64,000 bases of DNA from Benincasa hispida (Eukaryota > Streptophyta > Magnoliopsida > Cucurbitales > Cucurbitaceae): assembly GCF_009727055.1 (NCBI RefSeq), contig NC_052357.1, positions 82,808,156 to 82,872,155 of the forward strand, written 5' to 3'. Below, in pieces: positions 61,960 to 64,000 of this stretch; within the stretch, counting starts at the first letter, position 1; the number at the start of each line of letters is the position of its first letter. The translations under genes and the position numbers were made by a program. Under the pieces are notes generated by a model that saw only the letters and a program-made list of their open reading frames with translations, did not search any database and was not told the DNA's origin.

Positions 61960-62456
61960 ATACGATGTGCGGAAAGCAGTTGATGGCGTGTTAAATGTGA
62001 TGCGATATGATGTATATTTGTGTGATGAAGGTTATATGCTGCACATTGCAATGTTTTCTAATAGACAAAAGTATATCTCAGTAGGTTTTCGTGGTAAATC
62101 AAGGGTTCGAACATGAAGGGACTACTTGAGTTAATCGTGAGACAGGTAATTTTTTGATTCCTTTGCGGTGGCAAGAAAGAAAAAATAAGTTGAATGGTGT
62201 TTTGATTATAGTATATTCCTATGCGACGAGTTCGAATAAAGAGTTGCTGAAATTGAGAATTACAATGAGTATGCAATGAATGGGTTAAGTAAGGGGTTTA
62301 GCTAACACTTCCTAAGATTGCGTTCAGTATGCGATCTGCCTACAATCACACAAACATGTTATTCTCAATGCCAAAATTCCCATAGTCCCTATTTCTAGGC
62401 ACGTATGCGATGTATACGATAATATTGATAGGACTTATGTCTTAAGCCTCTATTCT
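61960..62456 (-). repeat. Probable family B LTR fragment before the gap
   Basis: 62040-62456 runs parallel to 51150-51640 (tggt...gttcgaaca..gggac, tttagctaacacttcctaag against tttagctagtgtttccc, then acgtatgcgatgtatacgataat). Divergent and cut by the Ns. Confidence 0.5.
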
Positions 62457-62481
62457 NNNNNNNNNNNNNNNNNNNNNNNNN
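62457..62481. other. Assembly gap of 25 N
   Basis: Exactly 25 undetermined bases. A round number suggests a placeholder, so the true distance is unknown. Confidence 1.
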
Positions 62482-64000
62482 CGGCGTGTGGAATGGATGA
62501 ATAGAAGAGTTTCCCTCTCAGGTTTGCTCGTCTGGTAGAAGTAACCTTCGTACAGAGCTTCAACGATGGGGATCAGAAGGATTATTGCCTGGAGACTCAC
62601 CTCTCGGCCTTGTCTCTTAATTCTTTTCGGATCTTCTCTGATTAGTCGCTCAACCAGTCTCTCTCTCAGATCAGTATATACATTTCTCTCTGTATTCAAG
62701 CATATTTTTTTAGTGGAATTGCCAGAGCTATTTATAGGCTAAGCTTTGACTTTCTGACTTGTGGTCCCCACTGTATTGTTATGGCAGTTCTGAAAATGGT
62801 GGAATGAATATTTCTTCTGTTACGCAATCAATCCCGTCAGAAATGCACAACGGTCAGCTGTACATGTGTCAAAATCCTCCACATTTGCGTTGCTCTTTCC
62901 ATCTTCGATCGTTTGCCCGCATGCGGTTGAAATTGCGTTGATCGCTTAGCTCTTGATCGATTGTCGAATGCGCCATCATTGCATTGATCGTCTATTCATT
63001 CCTGAATGATTGGCGCAATGCGACGGAGATACGTTGTTCTTTTTATCTTGAGCCTTGAATGCATGCGGGGACTTGATTTCCTGCAAAACAGACTTGAAAT
63101 ATTCTTTTCCACCATCGCAATGGTGTCAGTGGGTGTATTGACGATAATTTATAATTCTCGCATTTCTTAGCCAACTTTCATACAATTTACGCAACTTTTT
63201 TTCCTTTTTTCCGCAATATCTAAATAAAACAGTATAAATAACTTGTATTTCAACAATTTATCGCCTTGAGCAGATTTTCGCGAGCGCAAATGATCGCATA
63301 GCCTTGCGGTTGCGATCTCTTAATGCTCTCGGACGTTCATTTCTTCGGATCGCATTTCTGCCTTGCGTCAACGCATTTTCTACACAAAAATACATAAGTT
63401 AGTTGTTTTCATGCGATGGACGCATGCGATTGCAATGTTGTGAACTTAATGCTTTTGGACGCAATATTGTATGTTTTTACCATCGCAATCCTACATTATT
63501 TTATAACTTTGCGCTGTAATAACGTGCATTTCTGCCCGTTATCAATACCTTATCCTGGTGACACTACGAGTATGACCCGCTTTGTAGATGTTACAATTGT
63601 TGTAAAGTGCTACAAGTGATCTGATCTTGATCATTCATGTGGAGACATGTAAGCGGGGATATTCTATACAAATGAGGTTTTATATACAAAAGAGTTTGTA
63701 TAAGACTAGACCACAAAATGAGTAGTCTCATTATATAACACCGTTCTTAATAGAGACTTCCATTTCATCAGGATGACATAGGTAACACGACCTGAATCCT
63801 GAGTGAGTTATGAACTTCTGTTTATGAAGGTGGTCATTTGATTTGTATGGGCGAGAGTGGCCAAATCGTTGACTCAACATGTCTACCATTTTTGGGGATT
63901 CGTCTGATTGGGGAGTTGGGAACACATCTACACAAGACGGAATTCACTCATTCCCCAATGTTGGGGAAAGTAGATATATTGCTCCCTTAAGGGCTGATTT
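62482..64000. repeat. Second copy of the A/B/C composite at 56027-57537
   Basis: In order: family A LTR part (62482-63263, minus, TATA at about 62739-62748), family B LTR piece (63264-63543, minus), Copia C LTR fragment (63544-64000, plus, running out of the window). Order, orientation and both junctions equal those at 56027-57537. Confidence 0.9.

Overview
The window is nuclear DNA of a flowering plant, most probably a eudicot. The genes have many short AT-rich introns. The intergenic DNA is packed with Ty3/Gypsy and Ty1/Copia LTR retrotransposons, a MULE, and MITEs. The look of the repeats (tgcgat-rich Gypsy LTRs, ctatca/tgatag palindromes) makes me suspect a cucurbit, but that is an impression and not a database result.

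Layout. 1-10.7 kb is a pile of Gypsy family A (tRNA-Asp primer site, LTR about 1.86 kb): two LTRs pointing away from a pol remnant, a decayed gag, a decayed Lys/Glu-rich accessory ORF with its own plant-type promoter, and a fold-back pair of LTRs. 11-15.1 kb is a dead Mutator-like transposase split by a solo Copia LTR (family C). 15.1-20.9 kb is AT-rich and geneless, with small MITE-like repeats. 20.9-22.85 kb holds a hAT-type MITE and a tandem duplication covering the promoter and 5' leader of the next gene.

22.7-36.5 kb is a gene island with three apparently intact genes: UTP4 (plus strand, 11 coding exons, 816 aa, small-subunit processome WD40 protein), a SOB FIVE-LIKE gene (minus, 3 exons, 189 aa, cytokinin-linked family), and a nucleobase-ascorbate transporter (minus, 14 exons, 530 aa, NAT signature present, one GC-AG intron). 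The two minus-strand genes lie in tandem, and UTP4 converges on them. Nothing suggests a shared pathway.

38.1-48.4 kb is one decayed Copia element (5' LTR, Met-tRNA primer site, gag, protease, integrase, RT) carrying two antisense solo LTRs of its own family, each with a 5-bp target duplication. 48.4-57.1 kb is Gypsy family B (minus orientation, LTR about 1.67 kb), interrupted by a family A deletion derivative and followed by a Copia LTR fragment. 57.6-61.9 kb has no recognisable gene. A 25-N gap lies at 62457-62481. The sequence after it repeats 56.03-57.54 kb almost exactly.

Two observations bear on data quality. A Nextera mate-pair junction adapter is embedded at 53076-53106, next to an odd 145-bp tandem repeat. 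The 56-57.5 kb and 62.5-64 kb blocks share every junction yet differ mainly by single-base indels, which looks like an assembly duplicate. The best biological leads are a GAAA-loop hairpin at the 5' ends of the family A and B LTRs whose stem changes on both sides, and a ribosomal-protein-like promoter inside a Gypsy element. No bacterial-style system, CRISPR array, tRNA or rRNA gene was seen.
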